This document shows positions 55,145 through 64,000 of a stretch of 64,000 nucleotides of DNA, one piece after another. The notes under the pieces are model-generated. The model saw only the letters and a list, made by a program, of their open reading frames with translations, was not told the DNA's origin and ran no database searches. Location: NCBI GenBank assembly GCA_963205525.1, contig CAUJJP010000217.1, positions 4,867 to 68,866 of the forward strand, written 5' to 3'. This DNA is from Pseudomonadota bacterium (GTDB lineage: Bacteria > Pseudomonadota > Gammaproteobacteria > Burkholderiales > Burkholderiaceae). Numbering within the stretch: the stretch's first letter is position 1; every line of letters begins with the position of its first letter. The position numbers were made by a program, and so were the translations under genes.

Positions 55145-56074
55145 TCAGGCGACGCCGTGCGCCTCGCGCAGGCACTGGAGAAACGCTTCGCCAACGCGCT
55201 GCAGCGGCGGCTCGCGGCGCCTGATCGCGCTATAGCGGCACGGGTAGTTCAGCAGCTTTGGGTGGATCGCGCGCATGCGGTCTTCGCGCACGAACGGCTG
55301 CGCGTAGTGATCCGGGAGGAAACCGAGGAAAGCCCCCGAGAGGATGAAATGCGCCACACCTTCCTGGTCCGATGCCGAGGCGGCACGCGTCAGGCCGCGC
55401 GCGTGGGCCAGCGCCATGTTGGGCGAGTGATAGTCCAGCCCGGCAAGCTCGGCGCCGCGCAGTTCGGCCCAGCTGCGCCTGCGCTGCGGCACGTCGTACC
55501 AGGGATGCTCGCGGCCGGCGTAAAGAAGCATGCGCTCGCCGAACAGATGGTCATAGCCCAGGCTCTCCGAGCGGCGGTGCTCGGGGATGAGGCCCAGGTG
55601 GAAGCGCCCGTCCATCACGCCGCGCTCGATCGAAGCGATGGTGCCGACGTGCAGCCGGATCGATACCGCCGGCGCGCGTTCCCTGAACGACGCGATGGCG
55701 CGATCGATCCGCGCGGCCGGATTGGTGACGACCTTCTCGAACAGCGCCACGTGGACCTCGCCGCCGATCCTGCGTCCGATGTCGTGCAGTTCGGACCGGA
55801 AGGCGTCGGTCGCCTGCAGCAGGCGTTCGGCGGCCGCGTACACGCGCTCGCCTTCGGGCTTGAGCGCGAAGCCGGACCGGCCGCGCCGGCACAGCACCAT
55901 GCCCAGCCGCTGCTCCAGGTCCTTGATGTGACGACTGATCGTCGAGACGGCGATGTTCAGCTCGAGCTCGGCGGCAGCCATGCCGCGGCAATCGGCGACG
56001 GCGCGGAAGACCCGCAGCAGGCGCAGATCCGCGTCGGCGATGCGCCCCAGGATGGCGCGTTCTCTCGATTGCAT
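55145..56074 (-). CDS. LysR family transcriptional regulator
   Basis: This 309-residue regulator has its helix-turn-helix at residues 16-75 (DLRLLRVFRAVADCRGMAAAELELNIAVSTISRHIKDLEQRLGM) and the effector domain from about 105. It is divergent from mmsA, with 118 bases between the two starts, the classic layout in which a LysR protein controls the gene it faces. The P1 peptidase gene lies downstream on the same strand, so it may control that group as well. Confidence 0.93.
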   Translation of the reverse strand: MQSRERAILGRIADADLRLLRVFRAVADCRGMAAAELELNIAVSTISRHIKDLEQRLGMVLCRRGRSGFALKPEGERVYAAAERLLQATDAFRSELHDIGRRIGGEVHVALFEKVVTNPAARIDRAIASFRERAPAVSIRLHVGTIASIERGVMDGRFHLGLIPEHRRSESLGYDHLFGERMLLYAGREHPWYDVPQRRRSWAELRGAELAGLDYHSPNMALAHARGLTRAASASDQEGVAHFILSGAFLGFLPDHYAQPFVREDRMRAIHPKLLNYPCRYSAIRRREPPLQRVGEAFLQCLREAHGVA

Positions 56075-56192
56075 GGATCGTCAAATGAACGGAGATGATC
56101 GGTGATTGGATTCAAGCACGGCGTCCGACACCATGGCAAACCACGCCAGGCCATCGGAGCGGTCGGCTGACCACCAGACACCGGAGCACGCA

Positions 56193-57689
56193 GTGAAGAC
56201 CATTGGACACCTCATCGACGGAAAGCCCGTGAACGGCGACGGCCGCAGCGCCGACGTCTGCAACCCGGCGACGGGCCGGCCGGTGGCGCGCGTCGCTCTG
56301 GCGGAACGCCAGACGGTGCAGCAGGCCGTCGACGCTGCGCAGGCGGCGTTCCCGGCCTGGCGCGACACGCCGGCGCTCAAGCGCGCGCGCGTGATGAGCG
56401 CACTGAAGTCACTGCTCGAGGCGCACGCCACACAGATCAGCGAGCTGATCACCGAGGAGCACGGCAAGGTGCTGGCCGACAGCCTGGGCGAGCTGCAGCG
56501 CGGCATCGAGAACGTCGAGTACGCGTCCTATGCGACCGAGCTGCTCAAGGGCGAGCACAGCCGCAACGTCGGGCCCGGCATCGACTCGTGGAGCGAACAC
56601 CAGGCGCTGGGCGTCGTCGCCGGCATCACGCCCTTCAACTTCCCGGCGATGGTGCCGCTGTGGATGTGGCCGATCGCCGTCGCATGCGGCAACACCTTCG
56701 TGCTCAAGCCGTCGGAGCGCGACCCGTCGAGCGCGCTGCTCATCGCCCGGCTCGCGCTCGAAGCCGGGCTGCCGCCCGGCGTGCTCAACGTCGTCAACGG
56801 AGACAAGGAAGCGGTCGACGCGCTGCTGACCGATGCGCGCGTCAAGGCGGTGAGCTTCGTCGGATCGACGCCGATCGCCGAGCACGTCTACACCGTCGGC
56901 AGCGCCCACGGCAAGCGCGTGCAGGCGCTCGGCGGGGCCAAGAACCACGCCGTCGTCATGCCGGACGCCGACATCGACAACGCCGTGGTCGCGCTCACGG
57001 GCGCCGCGTTCGGCTCCTGCGGCGAACGCTGCATGGCCATCCCGCTGGTGCTGGCAGTGGGAGACGCCACGGCCGACGCGGTGGTCGCCGGGCTGCAGGC
57101 TCAGATCGCCGCGATGAAGGTGGGACCCGGCATCGACCCCGGCAGCGACATGGGTCCGCTGGTGACGCGCACGCACTTCGAGCGCGTGCGCGCCTATGTC
57201 GACCAGGGCGTCGCCGAGGGTGCGACGCTGGTCGCGGACGGACGCACGCTGAGGGTGAGCGGCAGCGAGGACGGCTACTTCCTCGGGCCCTGCCTGTTCG
57301 ACCATGTGAAACCCGGCATGGTCATCTATCGAGAGGAGATCTTCGGGCCGGTGCTCGGCGTCGTGCGCGTGCACAGCCTGGCCGAGGCGATGGATCTGAT
57401 CGATGCGCACGAGTACGGCAACGGCACCTGCATCTTCACGCGGGACGGCGAAGCCGCCCGGCACTTCAGCGACCGCATCCAGGTCGGCATGGTGGGCATC
57501 AACGTGCCGCTGCCCGTCCCGGTCGCCTACCACTCCTTCGGCGGCTGGAAGCGCTCGCTGTTCGGCGACCTGCACGCCTACGGGCCCGACGCCGTCAAGT
57601 TCTACACCCGGCGCAAGACCATCACCCAGCGCTGGCCATCGACCGGCGTGCGCGAGCGCTCGGTGTTCAGCTTTCCGTCGAACCGCTGA
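56193..57689 (+). CDS. mmsA: Methylmalonate-semialdehyde dehydrogenase (CoA-acylating)
   Basis: This 498-residue aldehyde dehydrogenase converts methylmalonate semialdehyde to propionyl-CoA, or malonate semialdehyde to acetyl-CoA, using NAD and CoA. The catalytic Cys280 is in [12 protein letters not shown]; as in MmsA, the general-base Glu of other aldehyde dehydrogenases is missing ([17 protein letters not shown]). [18 protein letters not shown] is typical. The GTG at 56193 (GGAG 6 bases upstream) gives the normal family length; the ATG at 56133 would add 20 residues with no visible ribosome-binding site. It is faced by a LysR gene. No valine-pathway genes are beside it, so a beta-alanine or inositol route is possible. 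Confidence 0.92.
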   Translation: MKTIGHLIDGKPVNGDGRSADVCNPATGRPVARVALAERQTVQQAVDAAQAAFPAWRDTPALKRARVMSALKSLLEAHATQISELITEEHGKVLADSLGELQRGIENVEYASYATELLKGEHSRNVGPGIDSWSEHQALGVVAGITPFNFPAMVPLWMWPIAVACGNTFVLKPSERDPSSALLIARLALEAGLPPGVLNVVNGDKEAVDALLTDARVKAVSFVGSTPIAEHVYTVGSAHGKRVQALGGAKNHAVVMPDADIDNAVVALTGAAFGSCGERCMAIPLVLAVGDATADAVVAGLQAQIAAMKVGPGIDPGSDMGPLVTRTHFERVRAYVDQGVAEGATLVADGRTLRVSGSEDGYFLGPCLFDHVKPGMVIYREEIFGPVLGVVRVHSLAEAMDLIDAHEYGNGTCIFTRDGEAARHFSDRIQVGMVGINVPLPVPVAYHSFGGWKRSLFGDLHAYGPDAVKFYTRRKTITQRWPSTGVRERSVFSFPSNR

Positions 57690-57764
57690 GCACGGCCGCG
57701 CGGCGGGGCGTGATCGAGCCGGATCGCGGCCGGGCCGGGACAGCCATGGCAGCCGGCACTCGCG

Positions 57765-59348
57765 CTACAGCACGCCGGTCCTGAAGTGCTGCTGCAGGAA
57801 CTGGCGGAAGCGGCGCACGATGGCCAGCGCGTCGCGCAGGCGGTCACGCTCCAGTGTGCTCAGGTCGGCCAGCCGCAGCAGGTTGTCCACCGGCTGGCCG
57901 AGCTGGCGCTGGGCGAGGTTGTTCTTCAGCTTCAGACCCATCAGGACGTGCAGGGTCTCGCCCAGGTCACGCGCCAGCGCAGCGTCGATGTGCCCGCCCT
58001 GGACCAGCAGGCGCAGTCGCTCGGTGGTGGCCAGCGGCGCGAGCTGCGCCTGCAGCGCCAGCGCGCGCACACCATGCACGATGGGGAAGGTGCCCAGCTT
58101 CTTCAGGTCCAGCGGCGCGTCGGACCGCGCGCGCGGCGCGGTCAGCCGCGCCCACCAGCCGACGGCCGGCTCCTCGAACTGGTCAGCCGCGGCGGCAAAG
58201 CGGGCCAGAAAGGCGTCGTTGCCGGGCAGCATCTCCCACAGGTGTGCTCGCACGCTGTCAAGCAGCGTGGCGTCGCCGGCCACCGCCGCCGCATCCATGA
58301 AGATCGCCAGATGCAGGGTGGCGTCGGCGTCGCTGCCGTAGATCCAGCCGCGGATGCGCTCGCGCCAATGCGTTGGATCGCCGCGCCACACGGGATTGCT
58401 GAGCATGATCCCGCCCGGACAGGGCGGCCAGCCGAAGTCGCACAGCACCTGGCTGAAGGTCTGCGCCAGCTGCGCCAGCGCGCTGCAGTCCACGCCCTCG
58501 CGCACGATGAGCGCGTTGTCCTGGTCGGTTTTCAGGATCTGCTCGCCGCGACCTTCGCTGCCCATCACCAGCAGGCAACTGTTGGCGACCAGCTCCGGCG
58601 GCGCGACGAGCTGCCAGGCGCGGGCGATGACCTGGGCGTCGAGCACGCGCACCATGGCGCTGATGAGCTCGATCTTCACGCCGCCGCCGTGCAGCAGGGC
58701 GACCAGCCCCTCGACCTGCAGCGCCGCAGGCTTGAGCTCGGCCAGGCTGGTCGCCTGCTCGACCTGCAGCGCAATCAGGTGCGAGTGGTTGGAGACGAAG
58801 CTCATCAGATCAAGCTGGCCGAGCACGCCGACGATGGCGCCACCATCGCGCACCAGCACCCTGTGCACGCGGTGGCGCAGCATCAGCAGCAAGGCCTCGA
58901 ACAGCTCGGCGTCGGCGTCGACGGCGATCAGGTCGAAGCGCGCCACCTCGCGCACCGCGATCTGCTGCGGCGCCAGCCGCTGGCCGCCGGCATCGCGGTG
59001 CAGCAAGGCGTCGCGCAGGTCGGTGGTGGTGAACATGCCCAGGCGTTCGCCGTCGCGCACCAAGGCGTTGGTGTGGCCGGCCTCGGCCATCGCGGCGCAC
59101 ACGCTGACCAGATCGGCCGCACCGTCGACGTGGAAGGGCTTGCGCAGATAGGCGTCGCGCACGCGCACCATCATCAGCCACAGAAACTCGCGCTCCTCGG
59201 CGCGCACGCCCCGGGGGTTCGGCGGCTGCGCGACGGCGTCGAGCAGCGCAGCGCCGAAGGCCGGGTTCGCGGCGAGCAGCGCCTGCAGCGTCGACCGCTG
59301 GTCGGCGCTCAGCAGATCGAATGGCGCGCGTTCGAGGCTCAAATCCAT
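57765..59348 (-). CDS. DUF294 nucleotidyltransferase-like protein with CBS domains
   Basis: This cytoplasmic protein has 527 residues. Residues 60-200 hold a pair of CBS domains (GHTNALVRDGERLGMFTTTDLRDALL, HRVHRVLVRDGGAIVGVLGQLDL). Residues 250-370 hold the nucleotidyltransferase-like domain (SCLLVMGSEGRGEQILKTDQDNALIV, with G-S-x-G-R and D-x-D). The last part is a DUF294 C-terminal helical domain. GlnD-type uridylyltransferases share the catalytic layout. Such genes commonly sit with actP and a DnaQ-like gene in beta-proteobacteria, suggesting control of acetate uptake by nucleotide binding. It follows actP on the same strand. Confidence 0.88.
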   Translation of the reverse strand: MDLSLERAPFDLLSADQRSTLQALLAANPAFGAALLDAVAQPPNPRGVRAEEREFLWLMMVRVRDAYLRKPFHVDGAADLVSVCAAMAEAGHTNALVRDGERLGMFTTTDLRDALLHRDAGGQRLAPQQIAVREVARFDLIAVDADAELFEALLLMLRHRVHRVLVRDGGAIVGVLGQLDLMSFVSNHSHLIALQVEQATSLAELKPAALQVEGLVALLHGGGVKIELISAMVRVLDAQVIARAWQLVAPPELVANSCLLVMGSEGRGEQILKTDQDNALIVREGVDCSALAQLAQTFSQVLCDFGWPPCPGGIMLSNPVWRGDPTHWRERIRGWIYGSDADATLHLAIFMDAAAVAGDATLLDSVRAHLWEMLPGNDAFLARFAAAADQFEEPAVGWWARLTAPRARSDAPLDLKKLGTFPIVHGVRALALQAQLAPLATTERLRLLVQGGHIDAALARDLGETLHVLMGLKLKNNLAQRQLGQPVDNLLRLADLSTLERDRLRDALAIVRRFRQFLQQHFRTGVL

Positions 59349-59491
59349 GGCGGGAAATGCGACAGGGACCGCAGGCGCTGGCGCCCGACGGTCCCCGTGT
59401 GGGTGGCGGTGGCGATCCGCCTAGGATGCCACGCCGCCGCCCCCCAGGCCCGAATCCGGGCCTGCAAGGACGCAGCGCGGCGCCTCGGCCA

Positions 59492-61219
59492 TCAATGACC
59501 CGACGCCCCGGCGGCGCCGATGCCGGTCTCGCTGCGCACCTGCTGGGCCAGGAAACCGGCCTTGTCCTGCGCCGCACGCTTGCTGTTGTCCAGGATGGAG
59601 AACAGCCAGATGCCGACGAAGCCTATCGTCATCGAGAACAGCGCCGGGCTGGTGTAGGGGAACCAGGCCGAGCCCTTGGGGTTGCCGAGCGTGGCTTCCC
59701 ACACCGCCGGCGAGACGATGGTCAGCGCCACCGAGCTGATCAGGCCGAGGAAGCCGCCGATCACCGCGCCCTTGGTCGTGCAGCCCTTCCACAGCACGCT
59801 CATCAGCAGCACCGGGAAGTTGGCCGAGGCCGCGATCGCGAACGCCAGGCTGACCATGAAGGCGATGTTCTGCTTCTCGAAGGCGATGCCCAGCAGGACC
59901 GCGATCACGCCCAGGCACACGGTGGTGAAGCGCGACACGCCGAGCTCGGACTTGCTGTTGGCCTTGCCGCCCTTGATCACGGTGCCGTACAGGTCGTGCG
60001 AGACCGCGCTCGCGCCGGACAGCGTGAGGCCGGCCACCACCGCGAGGATGGTCGCGAACGCCACCGCCGAGATGAAGCCCAGGAACACGTTGCCGCCGAC
60101 CGCATTGGCCAGGTGCACCGCCGCCATGTTGCTGCCGCCCAGCAGGCCGCCCTTGGCGTCCAGGAAGTCCGGGTTGGTGAGCACGAAGGTGATGGCGCCG
60201 AAGCCGATGATGAAGGTCAGGATGTAGAAGTAGCCGATCCAGGTCGTGGCCCACAGCACCGACTTGCGCGCTTCCTTGGCGTTGGGCACGGTGAAGAAGC
60301 GCATCAGGATGTGCGGCAGCCCCGCGGTGCCGAACATGAGCGCGATGCCGAAGCTGATGGCGCTGATCGGGTCCTTCACGAAGCCGCCCGGGCCCATGAT
60401 GGAGAAGCCTATCTTGGCCGCCTCCTCGGGCGTCTTGCCGGTCTGGGCCGCGAGCGCGGTCTTCACCTCCACCGACTTGGCGAACAGCGCCTCCGGACTG
60501 AATCCGAACTGCGCCATCACCATCACCGCCATGAAGGTGGCGCCGCCGAGCAGCATCACCGCCTTGATGATCTGCACCCAGGTGGTGGCGGTCATGCCGC
60601 CGAACAGCACGTAGACCATCATCAGCACGCCGACGATGATCACCGCGTACATGTAGTCCAGCCCGAACAGCAGCTTGATGAGCTGCCCCGCACCGACCAT
60701 CTGCGCGATCAGGTAGAAGGCCACCACCACCAGCGTGCCGCTGGCGGCGAAGATGCGCACCGGCGTCTGCGAGAAGCGGAACGCGGCGACGTCGGCAAAG
60801 GTGAACTTGCCGAGGTTGCGCAGGCGCTCGGCGAGCAGGAAGGTCACCACCGGCCAGCCGACGAGGAAGCCGATCGAGTAGATCAGGCCGTCGAAGCCGC
60901 TGGCCATCACCGCCGCCGAGATGCCCAGGAAGGACGCCGCCGACATGTAGTCGCCCGCGATCGCCAGCCCGTTCTGGAAGCCAGTGATGCCGCCGCCCGC
61001 GGTGTAGAAGTCGGCCGCGCTCTTGGTGCGCGCCGCCGCCCACTTGGTGATCCACAGCGTGAAGGCGACGAAGACCGCGAACATGGTGATCGCGGTCCAG
61101 TTGGTGGCCTGCTTCTCGGCCTGGCCGAGGTCGGCGCCGGCGGCCATGGCTGCGCCGCCGGCCAGGCCCGCACCCAGCAGCACCACCAGCGGCAGTGCGC
61201 GCTTGAAGTTGGAAGTCAT
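59492..61219 (-). CDS. actP: Cation/acetate symporter ActP
   Basis: This 575-residue sodium:solute symporter brings acetate and related small acids into the cell. A signal-like first segment (residues 1-27) is followed by about 13 membrane segments. Typical blocks are [49 protein letters not shown] and [22 protein letters not shown]. The frame is open far upstream in the shadow of yjcH, so the start at 61219 was set from the signal-like segment. It lies 35 bases after yjcH, as in E. coli; acs is not in the window. Confidence 0.95.
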   Translation of the reverse strand: MTSNFKRALPLVVLLGAGLAGGAAMAAGADLGQAEKQATNWTAITMFAVFVAFTLWITKWAAARTKSAADFYTAGGGITGFQNGLAIAGDYMSAASFLGISAAVMASGFDGLIYSIGFLVGWPVVTFLLAERLRNLGKFTFADVAAFRFSQTPVRIFAASGTLVVVAFYLIAQMVGAGQLIKLLFGLDYMYAVIIVGVLMMVYVLFGGMTATTWVQIIKAVMLLGGATFMAVMVMAQFGFSPEALFAKSVEVKTALAAQTGKTPEEAAKIGFSIMGPGGFVKDPISAISFGIALMFGTAGLPHILMRFFTVPNAKEARKSVLWATTWIGYFYILTFIIGFGAITFVLTNPDFLDAKGGLLGGSNMAAVHLANAVGGNVFLGFISAVAFATILAVVAGLTLSGASAVSHDLYGTVIKGGKANSKSELGVSRFTTVCLGVIAVLLGIAFEKQNIAFMVSLAFAIAASANFPVLLMSVLWKGCTTKGAVIGGFLGLISSVALTIVSPAVWEATLGNPKGSAWFPYTSPALFSMTIGFVGIWLFSILDNSKRAAQDKAGFLAQQVRSETGIGAAGASGH

Positions 61220-61254
61220 GGAAGTCTCCGTGCAGTCCGTGGAGGTGTGGCGCT

Positions 61255-61563
61255 TCACTTCAGCACCGCCTTGTTGATGTCGTCGGACAGGCGGTCGAAC
61301 TCGTTGTTCGCGCGCCGCACGTAGATCGCGGTGATCACGACCGTGAAGATGATGACGCCCAGGCCGATCGGCATCCCCAGCGTCATCACGCCCTCGCCCA
61401 GTCGGGCGGCCAGGAACTCCTTGTCGAACGCGATGAGCAGGATGAAGCCGTAGTAGACGACCATCATCGCCGCCGTCAGCCACCAGCCGAAGCTGCTGCG
61501 CTTGGCCTTCAGCTCCTGGTACTGCGGATGGGTGTGTATCCGCTGGACCAAACTGTCTTCCAT
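61255..61563 (-). CDS. yjcH: DUF485 family membrane protein YjcH
   Basis: This protein of 102 residues has two membrane segments ([20 protein letters not shown] and [15 protein letters not shown]). The start [27 protein letters not shown] is characteristic of DUF485. YjcH is made with ActP in many bacteria and may assist it; its exact role is not known. A clear GGAGGC site stands before the ATG. It is the first gene of yjcH-actP-DUF294. Confidence 0.93.
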   Translation of the reverse strand: MEDSLVQRIHTHPQYQELKAKRSSFGWWLTAAMMVVYYGFILLIAFDKEFLAARLGEGVMTLGMPIGLGVIIFTVVITAIYVRRANNEFDRLSDDINKAVLK

Positions 61564-61916
61564 GTTGCCTCCTGGACAGTGATGAACACGTGCACGGCCC
61601 CACGGAGCCGCCAGACCGGCATCTTGGGCGCCACGGCTGACCAGTCCTTGACGCGAATCCAACAGGAGCTGACAGCCCCCGCTGCGCTGGCGCCACGCTG
61701 GCACCGACATGAGCGCGCAGCAGCGCCCCGATGGCGCCGCCATCGTGGCAGCCTCGACGCTCCTTGCCAAGCGCCGGGATGCCGCCATCGGCGTCTTTCC
61801 GGGCGCGGCAGCGGCATCCCTCAAGCGAGGCCCGAAGCGCCTTGCCGCAGCGGCCGCTCTGCCGATAATGCCGCGCAGCCGGCGCCGCGCCGGCCAAGCA
61901 CAGGAGGACGCACACC
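61564..61916. promoter_or_regulatory. Divergent gene-free region between yjcH and mscS
   Basis: These 353 bases have no supported gene. A GATAAT box at 61864-61869 and a strong AGGAGG ribosome-binding site at 61902-61907 serve the MscS gene. The side toward yjcH should hold the acetate-uptake promoter, but no clear sigma-70 or sigma-54 site was found. Confidence 0.45.
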
Positions 61917-62738
61917 ATGGACATCCAGGCCCTGCAGACCTTTCTGGGCACGACCGCGATCGACCTCGGCATCAAGGTGCTGGCGGCGATCGCGTTCTGG
62001 GTCATAGGCCGCTGGCTGATCAACCTGGTGGTTGCGCTGATGCAGCGCGCGATGGGCCGCAACCACGTCGACCCGACGCTGACCAAGTACCTGGGTTCGA
62101 TCGTCGCGGTGATGCTCAACGTCGCCCTGGTGCTCGGCATCCTGGGCTACTTCGGGATCCAGACCACCTCGTTCGCGGCCTTGCTCGCCGGTGCCGGCGT
62201 GGCCATAGGCGTGGCCTGGAGCGGCATGCTCGGCAACTTCGCGGCCGGCGCCTTCATGCTCGTGCTGCGGCCCTTCAAGGTCGGCGACTTCGTCACCGTG
62301 GGCGGCGTCACCGGCACCGTGAAGGAGCTCGGGCTGTTCGCCACCACCTTGACGACGCCCGACAACGTGGCGGCCATGGTGGGCAACGGCAAGGTCTTCG
62401 GCGAGGTCATCCACAACTACTCCGCGCACCCGACGCGGCGCGTCGAGCGCACTGCGCAGCTCGCCGCCGGTGTCGACGCGCTGGACGCGCTGGCGCGCTT
62501 CAGGACCGCGGTGGCCGCCATTCCCAACGTGGTGCAAGACCCGGCGCCGGAGGTCAATGTGCTGGACTTCAACCTCGTCGGCCCGGTGATCGCGGTGCGC
62601 CCCTACTGCCACACCGACCACTACTGGCAGGTCTACTTCGACACCAACGAGGCCATTCTTCGCGTGGCGCGCGAGGCCGGCTGGCCGGCACCGACCCCGG
62701 CGCAGATCACACGCCTGGTGCAGGAGGGGCGGGGCTGA
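61917..62738 (+). CDS. mscS: Small-conductance mechanosensitive channel MscS
   Basis: This 273-residue channel opens under membrane tension to relieve osmotic shock. Three N-terminal membrane segments are followed by the pore helix [41 protein letters not shown] (Gly/Ala-packed TM3, then the MscS signature). The cytoplasmic beta and alpha-beta domains fill residues 125-273. The length is normal for E. coli-type MscS. A strong AGGAGG site stands 9 bases before the ATG. Confidence 0.95.
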   Translation: MDIQALQTFLGTTAIDLGIKVLAAIAFWVIGRWLINLVVALMQRAMGRNHVDPTLTKYLGSIVAVMLNVALVLGILGYFGIQTTSFAALLAGAGVAIGVAWSGMLGNFAAGAFMLVLRPFKVGDFVTVGGVTGTVKELGLFATTLTTPDNVAAMVGNGKVFGEVIHNYSAHPTRRVERTAQLAAGVDALDALARFRTAVAAIPNVVQDPAPEVNVLDFNLVGPVIAVRPYCHTDHYWQVYFDTNEAILRVAREAGWPAPTPAQITRLVQEGRG

Positions 62739-62854
62739 GCGGGCGCCGCTGCCCAGGCACTGGGGCCACGCCGCTGGTGAACCCTCGAAGCTGCGTGCCC
62801 GCGCCCTGGCGCATGCCCCGCGCACCATCCACCACCCCCGACCGGAGAGCCGCC

Positions 62855-63820
62855 ATGACCATGAAGACGATCGCCACCCTTGGCCTGCTGGCCGCACTTG
62901 GCCCCGTTTGCGCGGCGGATTTCGCACCCGTGGGCGCGAAAGCCACGCTCACCGTGAGCTACCGCTTCGAAGCCAAGGGCAGGAAGCAGGACAAGTACGA
63001 CCTCCACGAGTGGACGGTGCGGCGCCAGGCCGAGGTGACGGCCGAGCTGGTCGCGCGCAAGCCCACCCCGTTGCCGGCGATGCAGGCGCTGGGCGCGGCG
63101 CAAACGGCGCGCATCGACCAGCAGGCAGCCCAGATGAAGAAGGCGAGCCGGCAGATGGCGCCGATGATGGCCAGCGTCGAAGCCATCGCCGCCAAATGCG
63201 GTGATGACGAAAAGTGCCTGGAGCGCGAGACGATGAAGCTGGGTGCGGCCATGGCCGGCACCCAGCAGCTGGAAGACGCAAAGCAGGTCGGCCGCGAGAC
63301 CGCCGCCGTCATGAAGCCGGGCGCCGACCGCTACCAGCTCTGGCAGGGCAGCACGCAAAGGGCGAGCTACGGCATCGACGAGTCCTGGCATGTGGTGCAC
63401 GCCGACCCGATCTGCATGTCGCTGCCGAAAGCGCGCTGCACCCACGACATGACGCGCCAAGGCAGTGGGGAGCTCGCCGCCGGCCCCAGCGGCGCGGTGG
63501 CCGAGGTGGACAGCCAGGGCACGCTGGTGGTGCAGCTCCCGGTCCCACAGGCTGCCCTGCCCTATGTGGAGACGCAACGCACCGATGAGCCCGAAGGCAC
63601 GCATTCGGTGCCCACCCCCAGCGGGCCGCAGAAGGGCCAGATGCCGCTGCACGTGACGGCCGAAGGCAAGCCGGTGGCGGGCCCGATCCGCGTGCCGCTC
63701 AGCGGCGGCTGGCGCGCGCAGTCCGGCGAGCAGATCGTGAACCTGGGCGCCGGTGCCTGGCATGGCGCACCCGGCGAACCCGGCCGACTGGTCGTGAGCT
63801 GGCGCTTCGCCGCGCGCTGA
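62855..63820 (+). CDS. Secreted protein of unknown function
   Basis: This protein of 321 residues has a type I signal peptide (MTMKTIATLGLLAALGPVCA, cleavage near residue 20). The mature part starts with a beta-like stretch (GAKATLTVSYRFEAKGRKQDKYDLHEW) and then a long helical, Met/Gln-rich region (DQQAAQMKKASRQMAPMMASVEAIAAKCGDDEKC). The C-terminal half is beta-rich. Cysteine pairs (CGDDEKC; ICMSLPKARC) could form disulfides in the periplasm. The family was not recognised. GGAGAG lies 5 bases before the ATG; the frame further upstream is a shadow of mscS. Confidence 0.75.
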   Translation: MTMKTIATLGLLAALGPVCAADFAPVGAKATLTVSYRFEAKGRKQDKYDLHEWTVRRQAEVTAELVARKPTPLPAMQALGAAQTARIDQQAAQMKKASRQMAPMMASVEAIAAKCGDDEKCLERETMKLGAAMAGTQQLEDAKQVGRETAAVMKPGADRYQLWQGSTQRASYGIDESWHVVHADPICMSLPKARCTHDMTRQGSGELAAGPSGAVAEVDSQGTLVVQLPVPQAALPYVETQRTDEPEGTHSVPTPSGPQKGQMPLHVTAEGKPVAGPIRVPLSGGWRAQSGEQIVNLGAGAWHGAPGEPGRLVVSWRFAAR

Positions 63821-63869
63821 GCCGGACCTGGCCATGCAGCCCCGGGGGTGCGGTCCGGGACAGAAGTGG

Positions 63870-64000
63870 CTGCACGAATCTGCACAGCTCGATAAGTGGA
63901 AACTCCGGGCGTCAAGCCGGGCCGAGAAGGCTGCGGCGGGAAGGAGTTTTCGATGATCAAGAAATCAGCGCGCCGTACGCGGCGCACCCACAGCCCGGCC
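63870..64000 (+). mobile_element. Left end of an IS3-like insertion sequence (runs off the window)
   Basis: The transposase-like reading frame at 63953 and a short gene-free leader before it mark the left end of an insertion sequence. The exact end could not be fixed: no partner repeat is inside the window. The start given (63870) is an estimate. Confidence 0.5.
63953..64000 (+). CDS. IS3 family transposase OrfA, first 16 codons
   Basis: The frame begins MIKKSARRTRRTHSPA and runs off the window. This basic start (K-x-R-R-T-R-R-x-H-S-P-x) is the usual beginning of OrfA proteins of many IS3-family elements, where it leads into the first helix-turn-helix. AAGGAG stands 7 bases before the ATG. 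Only 16 residues are visible, so the family call rests on this motif alone. Confidence 0.6.
   Translation, partial: MIKKSARRTRRTHSPA

Noticed and set aside
61709..62854. Upstream extension of the secreted unknown protein through mscS
   Set aside because: This part is the shadow of mscS in another frame. The signal peptide and GGAGAG site fix the start at 62855.

Overview
The window is high-GC bacterial DNA. Gene content and order point to the Burkholderiales, probably the Rubrivivax/Leptothrix/Methylibium-like lineage. The pointers are scpB beside an rluB with a long Ala/Pro/Arg-rich N-terminus, divergent rluD and bamD, a sucA-sucB-lpd operon, a complete System I cytochrome c maturation operon, and a DUF294 gene behind actP. 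Nearly every base is coding and many genes are coupled by ATGA overlaps. No rRNA, tRNA or CRISPR array was seen.

Layout. 1-6.3 kb: housekeeping genes (rluB end, scpB, rluD, bamD, a DinG/YoaA-type helicase, a YdcH-like protein, a PP2C-like phosphatase). 6.3-13.3 kb, minus strand: the 2-oxoglutarate dehydrogenase operon sucA-sucB-(PspC/SHOCT)-lpd-zapE, in which sucA carries an in-frame TAG. 13.6-15.7 kb: a cysteine-cluster protein and an orphan family 5 solute-binding protein ending at a strong terminator. 15.7-21.5 kb, minus strand: etfB-etfA, acyl-CoA dehydrogenase, nitronate monooxygenase-like protein and amidohydrolase. 21.6-24.7 kb: a UMF1-type MFS protein and a Na/Pi cotransporter. 24.9-28.7 kb, minus strand: a flavoprotein, then a TusA-like protein, a DsrE protein and a TusA/MetE-like fusion. 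28.8-35.8 kb, plus strand: ccmABCDEFGHI. 36-40.8 kb: CbbY-like HAD phosphatase, zinc-ribbon-like small protein, DMT transporter, a putative outer-membrane protein carrying an inserted palindromic element, and a coupled thioredoxin-LysR pair. 40.9-47.7 kb, minus strand: ydcSTUV-patD-gabT for polyamine/GABA uptake and breakdown. 48.3-57.7 kb: an accessory catabolic block (LuxR, DUF1302, MFS, DUF1329, P1 peptidase, LysR, divergent mmsA). 57.8-61.6 kb: yjcH-actP-DUF294 acetate uptake module. 61.9-64 kb: MscS channel, a secreted unknown protein, and the left end of an IS3-like element cut by the window edge.

Points worth a second look. (1) The TusA / DsrE / TusA-MetE-like set looks like an uncharacterised sulfur-carrier system aimed at a zinc thiol-transferase domain. 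(2) A 157-bp palindromic element lies in frame inside a predicted exported protein. (3) Three G-quadruplex-capable tracts sit on the template strand just upstream of start codons (dsrE-like, gabT, patD). (4) A 63-bp tandem repeat forms the upstream region of the P1 peptidase gene. (5) Two core genes have suspicious lesions: an amber codon in sucA, and an altered metal-binding motif in the PP2C protein. (6) A P1 peptidase with DUF1302/DUF1329/MFS partners lies near mmsA and gabT, which suggests use of a beta-amino-acid-containing or amide substrate.
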